Source of the DNA: Synanceia verrucosa
Taxonomy: Eukaryota > Chordata > Actinopteri > Perciformes > Synanceiidae
Reading direction: 5' to 3'
Length of the DNA: 64,000 nucleotides
Assembly: GCA_029721515.1 (NCBI GenBank)
Contig: JAQQSB010001448.1
Location: 1 to 64,000 of the forward strand
The position numbers and the translations under genes are program-made. Below the pieces are notes generated by a model, which was not told where the DNA came from, did not search any database, and worked only from the letters and a program-made list of their open reading frames with translations. This document shows, piece by piece, positions 11,700 through 22,042 of this stretch (positions are counted from its first letter, which is position 1; every line of letters starts with the position of its first letter).

Positions 11700-12700
11700 C
11701 AGAGTTTTGAAGGTCCTGTTGGTTTTTGGTGAATGTATAGCTGGATGTTGACAGTGTAGCATTGGAATCGGACAACGTGATGATAACTGAGGTAAGTGGG
11801 AGTATGTACAAGAGCCATCAGATACAATGCAACTGATCAGGGTTAGGGGTGGGAGTAAGTGAAGAACGACTGATTATCAACACAAAACATGGTATAAGTG
11901 GCCTGAAATGACATTTGTGACTTATAAGAAGCCAAAACTAAATTGTCACTAAGACATTTGTCCACTATGTCAACCAAAACAGGTTTTAATCATTTTTATG
12001 CAGGTGACCATTCATGGCCTCTTGAAATCTATACCTGACACTAGGGGTTGGTCAAGAAAGGTAAAGCTTTAAATTTTGTCATAGAGGTAAACCAAATACA
12101 TCATCGGAAAGGTCTTATCAAGGAGGATAGTATGATGTCAGTCTAAGGGCTCTATGCCAGTCCTGCTTTAAACTATTGACCTTTGAACTCTGCCTTTTCT
12201 GCATTTTCGAAGTCATCTAGCTCAACAACAGAATTACCTACAATCATGACAGTAACATTTCTGGAAAGGTCTTGATTTCCTTTATCATGTGGGGTATGGT
12301 TTTGTGTGTTCACCTATAGCAGGCGTCACTAAATATGGTAAAAACACATTTTCAGCTATTTAACATGTTCTTTTTAAAATTCTGACCAAACAGCAGTGTT
12401 CCCCATCCACTAAAACCCCTGACTACACTTTCACTTTTATATGAAGTACTTCCACTAATGAGAAAAAGGGGTTATAAATAAAAAACTACAATTCCCTATT
12501 GCAGCGCAATACAACATGATAGGGCTGACCGTTAAGTATGTAGTTTTTCCGGTTAGCTAGTTGTCAGAATCAGAACAGGGTTTTTCAACAGAACTACAGT
12601 ATAAAATGCCGACTAGCTTCCTAACAAATATGCTACAGCAGAACTACCATCCGTGTTGCAAAAGGCAAAATACATCGTCTTTGGTCAATATTAATCCCTA
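11700..12700. other. Block A spacer, nothing recognised
   Basis: No domain was found. The short frames at 11617-11811 and 12633-12818 mirror those in block B and have no recognisable motif. Confidence 0.4.
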
Positions 12701-12728
12701 AAATGTTGTTCGGTGAGGCTCGTGATGC

Positions 12729-12742
12729 GTTGCTATGGTAAC
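12729..12742 (+). promoter_or_regulatory. RFX X-box-like palindrome, block A
   Basis: GTTGCTATGGTAAC is a near-perfect X-box (GTTRCC-N-GGYAAC style), the site bound by RFX factors at many ciliary and immune promoters. It lies in a GC-richer pocket. The match is by eye, and function is not shown. Confidence 0.4.
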
Positions 12743-13430
12743 CATATAAGCTGTTGTCTTGCGCATGGAAGACGGAAGTCAAAAGCGTTATCTTACTTAT
12801 TTTATCAATAATACCCATTTACTATTTATATTATTATTATTATTACAATCATGTTAATCCCCAACCCCCTCAACATTACATTTCCAGTTTCCATGTTTAG
12901 ATTGTGATTTTTAAAAGAGATTAGATTATTTGGTATTGATGCATGGAATTTGTTGTCTTTGAATAGTGGCTTTATCTCGTACTGTACACAGCATATATCC
13001 ATGAGAATTCATTTCTCCAGTAGTGTATGGATGTCAGCTAATATTTTGAATACCAGAGGCCTGCTGTTAATTGTTACATATACTAATACAGCATGCTATT
13101 AAAATCATGTGTTCCTGACTAATAGCTATAATTAACAAAGTGTTTCTGTACATAACTAAATAAATCACAGTATACATACCTACCATCACAGCAATGAAAA
13201 TAACAACTCAGCATTTCCATAAACATTTAATTTTTTAAAAAGAAAACAATACTCCAGTATGAACAACTTCACATGTACAGTAGAGCACAGTTGACAGAAG
13301 TAGTTGAAAAAATGGATTATTCACAGACAAAGTAACATCATTGATTTCATTCAATAGTCAGTTCAGCATGATATGTACATAGTGTAATAGGTTCAGTGTC
13401 ACTGTGAAAAAGTGAAGTAAATAGTAGAAC

Positions 13431-13931
13431 TTGAGGAGAACTGTGAAGCTGTCTGTAAGAGGGGTCACCAGCGTCTCCACTGCCTCAGGAAGCTGTCCTT
13501 CTTTTCACGTGGATAAAACCATGATGATCCTGTTCTATCATGCTTTTATTGAGTCTGTCCTATCTTTCTGCTTGGTGTCATGGTTTGGAGGTCTGACTCT
13601 GAAGGACAGAAACAGACTGAGCCAAATTGTTAAATGGTCCAGTGGACTCATTGGTGAGCCTCAGCTGAGCCTGGAGTCCCTGTACACCAGGCAGCTACAG
13701 AGGATTGCCAGCTCCATCACAGTTGATAACTCTCACCCTGTGTCTGCTGAGTTCCAGCTCCTTCCATCCGCTCAGAGGTTCAGGGTCCCAAGAGGCCGAA
13801 CCAAGCGGTACAGGAGCAGCTTTGTTCCAGCCGCAGTTGGTCTCTTAAATAAGTCACAGCTTCACTGCACATATTTATTTATCTATTTATGGAAGTTTTA
13901 CCCTGTTGTCTTATTTAACTTGATGCTTTAA
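13431..13931 (+). pseudogene. LINE reverse transcriptase C-terminus, block A
   Basis: A 166-codon open stretch encodes the part after the RT palm of a non-LTR retrotransposon. It shows FIESVLSFCLVSWFGGL, then LSQIVKWSSGLIGEPQLSLE, then SAEFQLLPSAQRFRVPRGRT. This is the familiar Jockey-superfamily (Rex/L2/CR1-like) thumb and C-terminal pattern ending in FVPAAVGLLN. The catalytic RT core is missing upstream. The same relic is in block B (35940-36440, minus). The exact clade is uncertain. Confidence 0.7.
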
Positions 13932-13982
13932 TGGTCTTTTAATTGCTCATGTGGCTTCTTCTCTTTTATTGGGCCTTGGTCT

Positions 13983-14026
13983 GGTTCTGGTCTCAGGCAG
14001 CATACGAGTACTCTGTCTTGTTGTGG
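13983..14026 (-). repeat. End piece of split ~262 bp flank repeat
   Basis: This matches 21781-21827 (GGTTCTGGTCTCAGGCAGC ... CTTGTTGTGG) and the reverse complement at 63390-63439. It continues at 16387 after the intervening 2356 bp insertion. It is the distal part of the KDZ 3' end sequence. Confidence 0.85.
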
Positions 14027-14917
14027 TGTAGCATAAATAGTGCAGAGCAGATTAGTCAATCATTAATTAATATCAAATTATGTATTTATGAACAATATCT
14101 TTAAGTTATTGATCATAAACCAAAAATTGCCTTTAATAGTAGAAATTATCAGAGGCGCCACCCAGTTTTGCTAAAACAGGGAAAACTTGTGAATTTGACA
14201 TTAATTAATAGAGTCTCTTAATCTCAGGGTGCTACGGAGTTCTTGACCTAGTGTACAGTGATTCAATTACTTTATATACACACACAAATCAACTAACCAT
14301 GTTCTTTATAAATAGAGATGTTTATTTGACAAACTATAACCAGACTACTACTGTAACAGAAAATAACTAATAATAAATGTTTAGTTTGTGAACTAAATGA
14401 CCAGGTTACTAACAGAAATAAGAAAATATAAAAACATGGGAAAACATGGGATTGACTCCATCGTGACCAAAATGGAATGAATGATTACACAAAAGTTTAA
14501 GGATGAATGATGAATTGATTCAATGTGAGCAGTTTAATTCAGTGGTGGTTATCTAGACCAAATTAAGAATTAGGTTGTTAACAAAATTTGGTTTAGGTTT
14601 GGTGTACAGTTCAGCAGTTGAGAGTTTGAGAGGCATCAGAGAAGATTGTGAGTAATTTACTATTCAGAGTTGGTTTAGCATTTTTTGAAATCTTACTAAA
14701 TATTATTAAGTTTTCTGGATTAAGCCCTAAATTCAGGCCATTTAATTTAGCTGCCTAATCATCACACTCTTTAATATCTGTAAGATGTATATGCATTATA
14801 TCACCGTTCCTGGATGGATGGGAGTGAGGAGTGGCGGCAGGTTTTGTCTGGATCTGCTGGATCTCTGCAGGTGACTTCGGCTTGAACTTCACCAGTGGCT
14901 CTTTCGGGCATCGGTGG

Positions 14918-15032
14918 ACATCTCTGGACAGCTCTGGACATCTCTGGGCAGTTCTGGGAACCTTTGGTCATCTCTGGACAGTTCTGGACAGCTCTGGACA
15001 TCTTTGGTCGTCTCTGAACATCTCTGGTTGAC
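14918..15032. repeat. Degenerate ~11 bp tandem repeat
   Basis: About ten units of the form ACA(T/G)CTCTGG sit inside the TG...CA insertion. The periodicity keeps frames open on both strands (14801-15034 minus, 14831-15126 plus). These are not regarded as genes. Confidence 0.8.
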
Positions 15033-15303
15033 ATGGCTCCATCTCAGTCTCTCTCTGTCTGTCTCTCCTCTTCACAGCATAGTCTCTGTGCCCTTGCTTC
15101 AATTCTTCCCCCCTCTTTGTTGTTGAGGTCGGCTGGATTCACACCAACGTGTCGACCGACAGTCTTTTCTTCTTTTGAGTTTCTTAATGACGGCTGGAGT
15201 CATTTTCTGCAGCCTGTGTCTGAGCAGAGGAGCTGGCTCACATTTTCAGGGCAAAGGAGGAGACAGAGGAGACAAGATGGTCTTGAGGCAGGATGCAGAG
15301 TTG

Positions 15304-15452
15304 GAAGGTTCTGGATAGGCTGTTCTTCATGCCGTGAGGCGCTGGGTCCTGAGGAGGCCATTCAGAGGCAGCATTCAGAGTCTTTCAGTCATATCTGGAG
15401 CAGAATGAAGATTCTGGAGAGGTTGCTCTTCATGCCATGAGGCGCTGGGCCT
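15304..15452. repeat. ~103 bp direct duplication
   Basis: The stretch at 15304-15350 (GTTCTGGATAGGCTG.TTCTTCATGCCGTGAGGCGC) recurs at 15407-15452 with a few changes. It lies inside the TG...CA insertion. Confidence 0.75.
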
Positions 15453-16386
15453 GCGGTGGGACAGCATGTCTCTGTCTCTGGGTCATCATTGTTTCCTCCC
15501 CCTCCCAGCATGTGGGAGAGGGAGAACAGAGATGCAGTGGAGAGGATGAAGACCAGAACTTGACTGGCTGAAGGACTGAAGAAGAGTAGAGAGAGCACTC
15601 AGACCAGCGGGGGCTCTTTATTATCTTTGCTGATGGTCCAGTGGGGGTGTGACCACTGGTCCATCCCCATCCACCAAGTTAACTGAGATGATATTCTTTT
15701 AACTTATTTAATATTAATGCTGCTGTGTTTTACTTTATTAAAGTTTCTCTACATGGAAGCTCGCTCTCTCCGCTGCAGATCAATACCAAACAACCTATAG
15801 TAGGAAACCACAGAACAAAACTTGACCAATTGAATCAAAATTAATCAACAAATTAAATAACACAGATGAACCATGGTATCAGAGCATGTAGGAAGGTGTT
15901 TTACAACAGGCATATCTATGTATGATTGTGTCTGTAGAGTTAATCCACAACCAATCCCACATGTCACATTTAGTCCTTATCAGAAGGAGGAAAAGGAAGA
16001 GGATCTGTGTGGAGACTGATGTTTGACATTGTCACAGTGATACTTATATGACAGTAGCTGAGGAATGAAAGCATAGTCAACCATTAAAATCTTAATGTAA
16101 TGTTCTGTTCCAGGCAGGGAGAAAGGAAGAGGCCACATTAAGCTTTGGATGTGTCTGGCAGGATTAAAGCAGGAATGTGGGGCAATAAACTCCTCCTCCT
16201 GGTGTATGTCCTGGAGTTCCTTGGGTCAGAGAGGAGGAACTGGTCTTATCTGTTTATTCTGCCAGTCATAAAACTTAAGCCTTTAGCACTTAGGTGTCAC
16301 ATAGTGTCAGATGGATTTCCTGGGAAATACTCAGAAATGAGAAGAGTTGAGTTCATTATTTTATAATCATTGATATGCTACAGTGG

Positions 16387-16606
16387 TTTGTCTGTTTTTT
16401 TCTTTGTTGATGCTCTGTTGTCTAGTTTGTTGTTAATGCAGATGTCATCCTCTGTTTACACTGCAAAACAAATCTACCTACAGGTACAAATAAAGTCACC
16501 TAACCTCAACTATAAAACAATCAAATCACATCCACATCCAGGGCTGTAAATAACACCATACAAGTGGAGCAGTGCCTCAGTAATGTCAGGCAGTGGCCCT
16601 TACTCC
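16387..16606 (-). repeat. KDZ 3' end copy downstream of Tx1 LINE
   Basis: Nearly identical to 21827-22042. Read on the minus strand it begins GGAGTAAGGGCCACTGCC right after the poly(A) of the Tx1-like LINE. With 13983-14026 it makes up a second copy (about 264 bp) of the sequence just upstream of the LINE 5' end. Confidence 0.85.
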
Positions 16607-16802
16607 TTTTTTTTTTTTTTTAAGTACAAATTTATTAAATAGAAGTGCATCAATTACAGTATACAGTTACAATATACAATGAATACGACACTTGTGCCAC
16701 GAAGTTACATAACATCATCATCACTGCCATTCATTAATTAGAAAATTTAAAATTAGTCCATTTTGAAAAGAAAACAAAATCCAGAGTGGTAGCAGGGGGT
16801 TA

Positions 16803-19800
16803 AAGGTTGAGTTTATTCCAGGGGAGGGACTGGATCTTATCTAGAGTTCTCCTCCTTCTCAAGTCAGTTAAAACGTGTTTCACCACGGTATCGCTGTCCA
16901 TCACTGTCTGTTTCAGGACCATAACGCACCTTGTTATCCACAGTTTATCACATACAATACTAATAATCAGTTGAAAAGTTCTCATTTGTTTGTTTAATAT
17001 TCCGCACATTACTGATTTATAACTGACTTCAGGTGCCAGGCCGAGACCCTGCAGCTGGGACCAGACCTCCTGAGCTCGGTAACAGTCCATAAGAAGGTGT
17101 TGCTGCGTCTCATCTTCATTACAGTAAATCATGGGACAGGTTTTTAGTTGTAACATAACAACCCCATGACACAACAGCTCTTACAGCTAATCTGTTGACA
17201 GAGGTGAGCCAACGAACATCCCGAACGCTCTCTGGGAGATTTTTGTTTTTTAATATTTTTATAACATCTATACCTTCACTGTCAGTTAAACATTTATACT
17301 TTATCACTCCACCATATTTATAATTGTTAATTTTATTAAAAATCACTTTACTTGGCCAGTCTTTCCAGATAATCTTTAAATGTTGGTATTGGTGGGTAAA
17401 ATCTCCATACATTAACTTATAGTCTGGGCCTCGTCTGGCTCGGCCTCTTCTTTTCCTCCACATGGAAAGATCACCGACCCAGAGAGCGTTCCTGGAAATG
17501 GCGGTGGACACGTTCTTCATGAAGGCAATAAGGAGTCTACTTCCCAGCTCTACAGCCCCCAACCCCCCATATTCTATGCTTTTATACAATAATTCTCTTT
17601 TTGTAACCTCCCTGGTTGTACCCCAGACTAAGTTAACACATTGTTTATTTAATTTAATGATCATATTATTTGATGGAGGGAAGATGTTGGCAAGGAAGAG
17701 GAGTTTGAACAGAATGAAGGTTTTTATCATGTTAACTCTTGTTTTATAGTTCGTATCTTTGTTTTCCCATTTTTTAACCTCCTCTTTGACTTCACATAGC
17801 TTACTCTGCCAGTTTCTCTCACTACTATCTCTATGACAGAAAGTTAAGCCCAAAATTTTGATTTCCTGCTTAACTTTAACATTTATATTTTGTTTCTTAC
17901 TCTCCATTCCAATCCACTCCTTCTGTTTTATTATTGTTTAATTTGGTACCTGAAGCTAATTCATATAAACTAAGAATATTGGTTAAAGCATCATCTTTTT
18001 ATAATAACAGTGGTATCATCTGCATATCTTGGGTATGAGCCCTATCCTTGTACCTGGAAATAAGCCTTTCCAGAGTTAATCATTGTTAAAAAGTGGCTTT
18101 ATGGTTAAAATGTACAAAGCAGGACTGAGAGGACAGCCCTGCTTCACACCTCGATCCACTGTAAAGGGGTCCGTTAAGACCCCATTAACATTAATGGAGA
18201 TGTTAGATTTCCAATACAGACATTTCACCATGCTAACGAATTTATCAGGAAAGCCGTAGGCTTCCATTACCGCCCATAGATATTCCCTACTAATAAAATC
18301 AAAAGCTTTCCGCTGATCTAAACTAATTATATAGAAATATTTTTTCTGATTTATCAATAATTTCCCTCAGTATACTTAAATTATCCCACATTAATCTTCC
18401 TTTAATTGCCACGTTTGTTCTTTTCTATTATTTGATCTAATATAGCATTTAATCTGTTAGAAATTATTTGAGCTAATATTTTATAATCTGTATTCATAAT
18501 GGTTATATGCCTGTAATAGTCCAGGTCAGTCTGGTCTCCTTTTTTAAATAATAAAGATAAAACCCTTGGTAAAAGGAATTCCCCATGCAGTCAAATCTTT
18601 GAGGCCTTCATTGAACTTAGAGGTGAGGAGGTTCACCACATGGTCTATATAAAGTTGGTAGAACTCTGTGGGAGTCCATCTGGACCAGGGCTTTTGCCAG
18701 TGTTCATATGCTGGATTGCTTCCATCACCTCCTCTTTTCTGATTTCTGCAGTCAAGTCATTGAAGTTTAAGGAGCTGAAAGACGGGATTGATTCCAATAG
18801 GAGCTTAACACATCCTGAGTCTATATCTATTGTTTTATGTGAATCTATGCACAAGTCTTTAATTGCCTCTCTTTTTTGTTTTTCATCATGAACAAGTAGC
18901 CCTTCTCTGTTTTTATACTTTTAATAAATTTACTTTCGCATATGTTTTTTCCAGATTGAATAGCATGAATGAAATTCCCTCTGTCATCTACATCTGCTTG
19001 TTTATAGATACTCTATAATAACTCATGGTTAAATGTATCAATTTGTCTTTTAATACTTGACATAGTGTCTTCTTCAGTTTTACATTTTGGTTTCATATGT
19101 TTCACATTAATATATTGTATCATTAATGTGCCATACTTTATATTCTTTACTTTGTTTAGTTCTCTACATTTAAATTTAAAAATAGTTTTCATCCTATTTT
19201 TAAATATTTCCCATAATTTAATGTCAGATTTGGTCATTATTTTTATTTCTATTATTTTATGTATTTCTTGTTTCAGTTCAATCAATAAATCTGTGTCTTT
19301 TAAACATTGTGTGTTTAGTTTCCAGAAACCTCGATTGACTGAGGAGCCAAATGTCAGACATGTTTTAACAATGAGGTGATCAGAAAAGTTATTTAGAACA
19401 GTTGCACACTGATTTACTTTGAAATGTGATGACACATAAATTCTTGGTTTTAGAGTCGAACCTTGTAAATTCTTTCCCGAGGGGATTCACAGCTCGACAC
19501 ACATCTATCAAGTTAGCTTCATTACATATTCCTTTAAATATTTACCTTCGACACTCAACTTAAACTGAACTGAGCTACATCTGTCATTTTCTTCAGTAAC
19601 TGTATTAAAATCCCCACACACAATGATTTTATAACCCACAAACAATAATTCTCTGAGTCTTTTAAATAAATAGACTTTGTTGACTCTCTCAGAAGCGGTG
19701 TAGACATTTATGATTCCATATTTCTCACCTCAATATGAACAATCTATCATCAATAGTCTCCCTGGTATTATGTCTCGTCTCCTGATGAGAACAACGTCTT

Positions 19801-20036
19801 TACTTTTTAAAAGATATGTCCACTCCGTCAGCCAGATTTTCACCTATTGATATAAAGGCTTTACCTTTGTGCCACATTTTACAGACGTCCTCGACATCAT
19901 GATGAGTGTTTAGTCTCAGTTCTTGGGTGCACAAAATATCAAAGTCAGTGTTCAATAAATAATTAATTTTTTGATGACGGAAAGAACTTGATTGAATACC
20001 ACGAGCGTTCCAGGTGGCAATTTTAAGGACGCTCAT
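16803..20036 (-). pseudogene. Tx1-like LINE ORF2 (endonuclease-RT), broken
   Basis: ORF2 begins at an ATG at 20036. The APE endonuclease start reads KIATWNARGIQSSS and LCTQELRLN, carrying the ..N.RG and TQE catalytic signatures. After frame breaks the RT appears at 18357-18076 with YIISLDQRKAFDFI (first catalytic Asp, F..D/S..K.FD type) and GVKQGCPLSPALYILTIKPL. The YVDD-type box is not in an open frame. The thumb and linker cover 17907-17119 (open 262 codons). A CPMIYCNEDETQQHLLMDC zinc-finger motif lies at about 17130-17090. The stop is at 16801. At least five breaks. Nicking and reverse transcription at the target is the family role; this copy cannot do it. Confidence 0.8.
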
Positions 20037-20365
20037 CGTAAATCAGGGTGGTGACTGTGGTGAGAGCCTGTCATCCAGCCTTTATTTTCCTTATGAAAAA
20101 GATTGCTTTAATTGTCTCTTCCTTCTTACTATTTCAAAGGGTGCTTCATGTGACTCGTTAATTGTTGGAGCTAAAAACTCGGGTGTAGGGGAGAAAGAGT
20201 CTGAGTTGGCATTAGACAGAGGACAGAGAGGAATGCTACAGGTTCCTTGGTCAGCAGTCAGACTTATTGAACTGAAATCTGAACTGGGGCTCTCACTAGC
20301 ACTTTCATATTTCTCCTGTGCTTCATCACAACTGTCAACCTCACTATCAGCATCACTTTGTATAA

Positions 20366-21527
20366 TTAGACTCCCCTCACCTGATGGAGAGGAGAAATCA
20401 TCGGGTAGGGGACTGAGCGCTGCTGCTCTGCTGTGGATGGTGCGTCACTCTGTCGTTGTGGTAGCTGGGGTTTTCCCAGTGGTGGAGCGGAGGGCTGGCA
20501 GGGGGGCTGACCTTTCCTGCAGATCGAGTGGCTGCCCATCCGCTGCTGCTGTGAGGCAGGCCCCAGAGGATCCGGAAGCTCCTGTTGCTCCGTCAGGGCT
20601 GGTGAAGGACCAGAGACTGCTGCTGCTCCCTTGGGGCTGATGGACCATGCTGCTACTGTTGCTGCTGCTCCTGTGGGGCTGATGGACCCGGCTGCTGTTG
20701 TTGCGCCCATGGCACTGGTACAGGACCAGACAGTCTCTGCTGCTCCCGAGTGCCTGGTGGAGGATCAGGCTGCTGCTGGGATCTCGCCTTGTAAGAGTAA
20801 GACGCTGGACAGCTGAAGAATGTGTGGCCATTTTGAGCACATGGGCTGCACAGACTCTGCTGGTTGCATTCTTTGGCTCTGTGGCCCAGACCGCCACATC
20901 TCCAACACTTTACCGTCAGGCACTGCCTCACCTGGTGATTGGTGGAATGACAGGTGAAGCACGCGATTTAACTGGCCCGGATATATAATACGGCCATTAT
21001 ACCCAGGGAAATTGAGGTGGGAATTGTAATCCGTTCTCCGTTGGCATCTGTTCGGAGTTTAACTTTATACCTCCGTACTCCATACCAGATGCCAAACCTG
21101 TCCACTGGTTTACTGGAGTGTAAGATGTCACAATACCTCCGCAGGTATCAATCAATATCATGATCCGACACCCTACCGGTCCAAAATTTTACAGTTAAAG
21201 TGGTGATGTCCAATTGAACTGGCGATTCAACAGACCAGTCTTTCCACTTTATGGCCAGCTTGTTTGATGCTTGTACCTCCAGGAATCTTCGCAGAGGAGC
21301 TTCCTGGAGGAAACACAGTTCAAAGTCTCTCTTATTCGACAGCGCGATGAAAGAATATACATCCGAGACATTAATCCAACAGGACTCAAGAGGAGTGTCT
21401 CACCAACATAATCACGGTTGGGGAGATCACCATCTCCAGTGTATCTCAACCTCACCCAGTATTGTCCAAACTTAGATGCATATTGTTCAGATTTACTAAC
21501 CAGGGGGCATTGTGGCCAGCTGCCCAA
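20366..21527 (-). pseudogene. Tx1-like LINE ORF1 with zinc knuckles, broken
   Basis: A gag-like RNA-binding protein relic. The N-terminal part (21527 downward) reads WPQCPLVSKSEQYASKFGQY. A 1 bp deletion relative to the partner copy at 63832 then shifts the frame before FELCFLQEAPLRRFLEVQAS. Three CCHC knuckles (C-x2-C-x4-H-x4-C) lie close together at about 20800-20965: CFTCHSTNHQVRQC, CWRCGGLGHRAKEC and CSPCAQNGHTFFSC. A Gln/Pro/Ser-rich tail follows. ORF1 proteins of this group coat the LINE RNA. The junction with ORF2 lies between 20366 and 20036. Confidence 0.75.
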
Positions 21528-21780
21528 CTGGGCACTGGAAATATTAAAAAGAGGTAATTAGCCTACAGTTTATTTATGTGAGATCTAAAAATAAAGGGAA
21601 ACAGTCCCCACCAAGAGACTGAAAACTCGGACATATAATGAAGCGATCAAGCTCCAGTTTTGCCCCTTCCACTCATCTTTTAATGCTTTCTCTCACCGAG
21701 ACGAAAGAAAAAAATCTCCAGTTTTTCCTCTGCCGCTCATCTTGAGGTATTTTCTGTTGTTGAGACCAAAAGAAATGTTC

Positions 21781-22042
21781 GGTTCTGGTCTCAGGCAGCA
21801 TCACGAGTACTCTGTCTTGTTGTGGTTTGTCTGTTTTTCTTTGTTGATGCTCTGTTGTCTAGTTTGTTGTTAATGCAGATGTCATCTTCTGCTTACACTG
21901 CAAAACAAATCTACCTACAGGTACAAATAAAGTCACCTAACCTCACCTATAAAACAATCAAATCACATCCACATCCCGGCTGTAAATAACACCATACAAG
22001 TGGAGCAGTGCCTCAGTCATGTCAGGCAGTGGCCCTTACTCC
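21781..22042 (-). repeat. KDZ 3' end copy upstream of Tx1 LINE
   Basis: A 262 bp stretch directly upstream of the LINE 5' end, repeated after its 3' poly(A) at 16606-16387 plus 14026-13983. It contains the end of the KDZ transposase reading frame (stop near 22022) and about 240 bp of 3' sequence. It is best read as an unusually long target-site duplication, or as part of the LINE's own 5' region. Confidence 0.8.

Larger units (their letters stand above)
9411..13919 (+). repeat. Inverted duplication block A
   Basis: This ~4.5 kb block recurs as the reverse complement at 35940-40465 (block B). Matching landmarks in inverted order include the 9534-9776 frame, a TA-rich microsatellite, a GGGCCCAGTTTTTCAAAA repeat, a (TG)n run, a LINE C-terminal scrap, an RFX-like X-box and an RT C-terminal scrap. 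Homology stops at GTCTTATTTAAC at 13919. The block is itself a mosaic of older repeats and carries no intact gene. Confidence 0.9.
14027..16382. mobile_element. 2356 bp insertion, TG...CA ends, GTGG target duplication
   Basis: The ends are TGTAGCATA and TATGCTACA, a perfect 9 bp inverted pair with TG/CA termini. The insertion sits between GTGG (14023-14026) and GTGG (16383-16386). Two uninterrupted copies of the target lie near 21824 and 63392 (TTGTTGTGGTTTGTCTG), so the boundaries are directly observed. TG...CA ends and a 4 bp duplication fit a solo LTR of a retrovirus-like element. A TATAAATA (about 14308) and a TTTATTAAAG (about 15735) are present, but 2.36 kb would be very long for a solo LTR. 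A non-autonomous DNA transposon with a 4 bp duplication is the alternative. No integrase or transposase domain was seen inside. Confidence 0.8.
16607..21780 (-). mobile_element. Full-length Tx1-like LINE, L1 group
   Basis: A 5.2 kb non-LTR retrotransposon in minus orientation. In order it has a 5' UTR (21780 to about 21530), an ORF1 with three zinc knuckles, an ORF2 with endonuclease, RT and a C-terminal zinc-finger region, a 3' UTR, and a poly(A) seen as the T-run 16607-21 on the plus strand. Zinc-knuckle ORF1 plus APE endonuclease ORF2 is the Tx1-like layout within the L1 group. Frameshifts in both ORFs show it is dead. It is flanked by two ~262 bp copies of the KDZ 3' end. Confidence 0.8.

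Noticed and set aside
14801..15034. Overlapping open frames on both strands
   Set aside because: Produced by the 11 bp tandem repeat, with no start context or family match.
15874..15885. TGGTATCAGAGC, identical to the plant initiator-Met primer site of copia elements
   Set aside because: Animal initiator tRNA has a different 3' end, and no LTR pair surrounds it; likely chance.
20014..20640. 208-codon plus-strand frame
   Set aside because: It is the antisense of Tx1 ORF1, whose minus frame has zinc knuckles.
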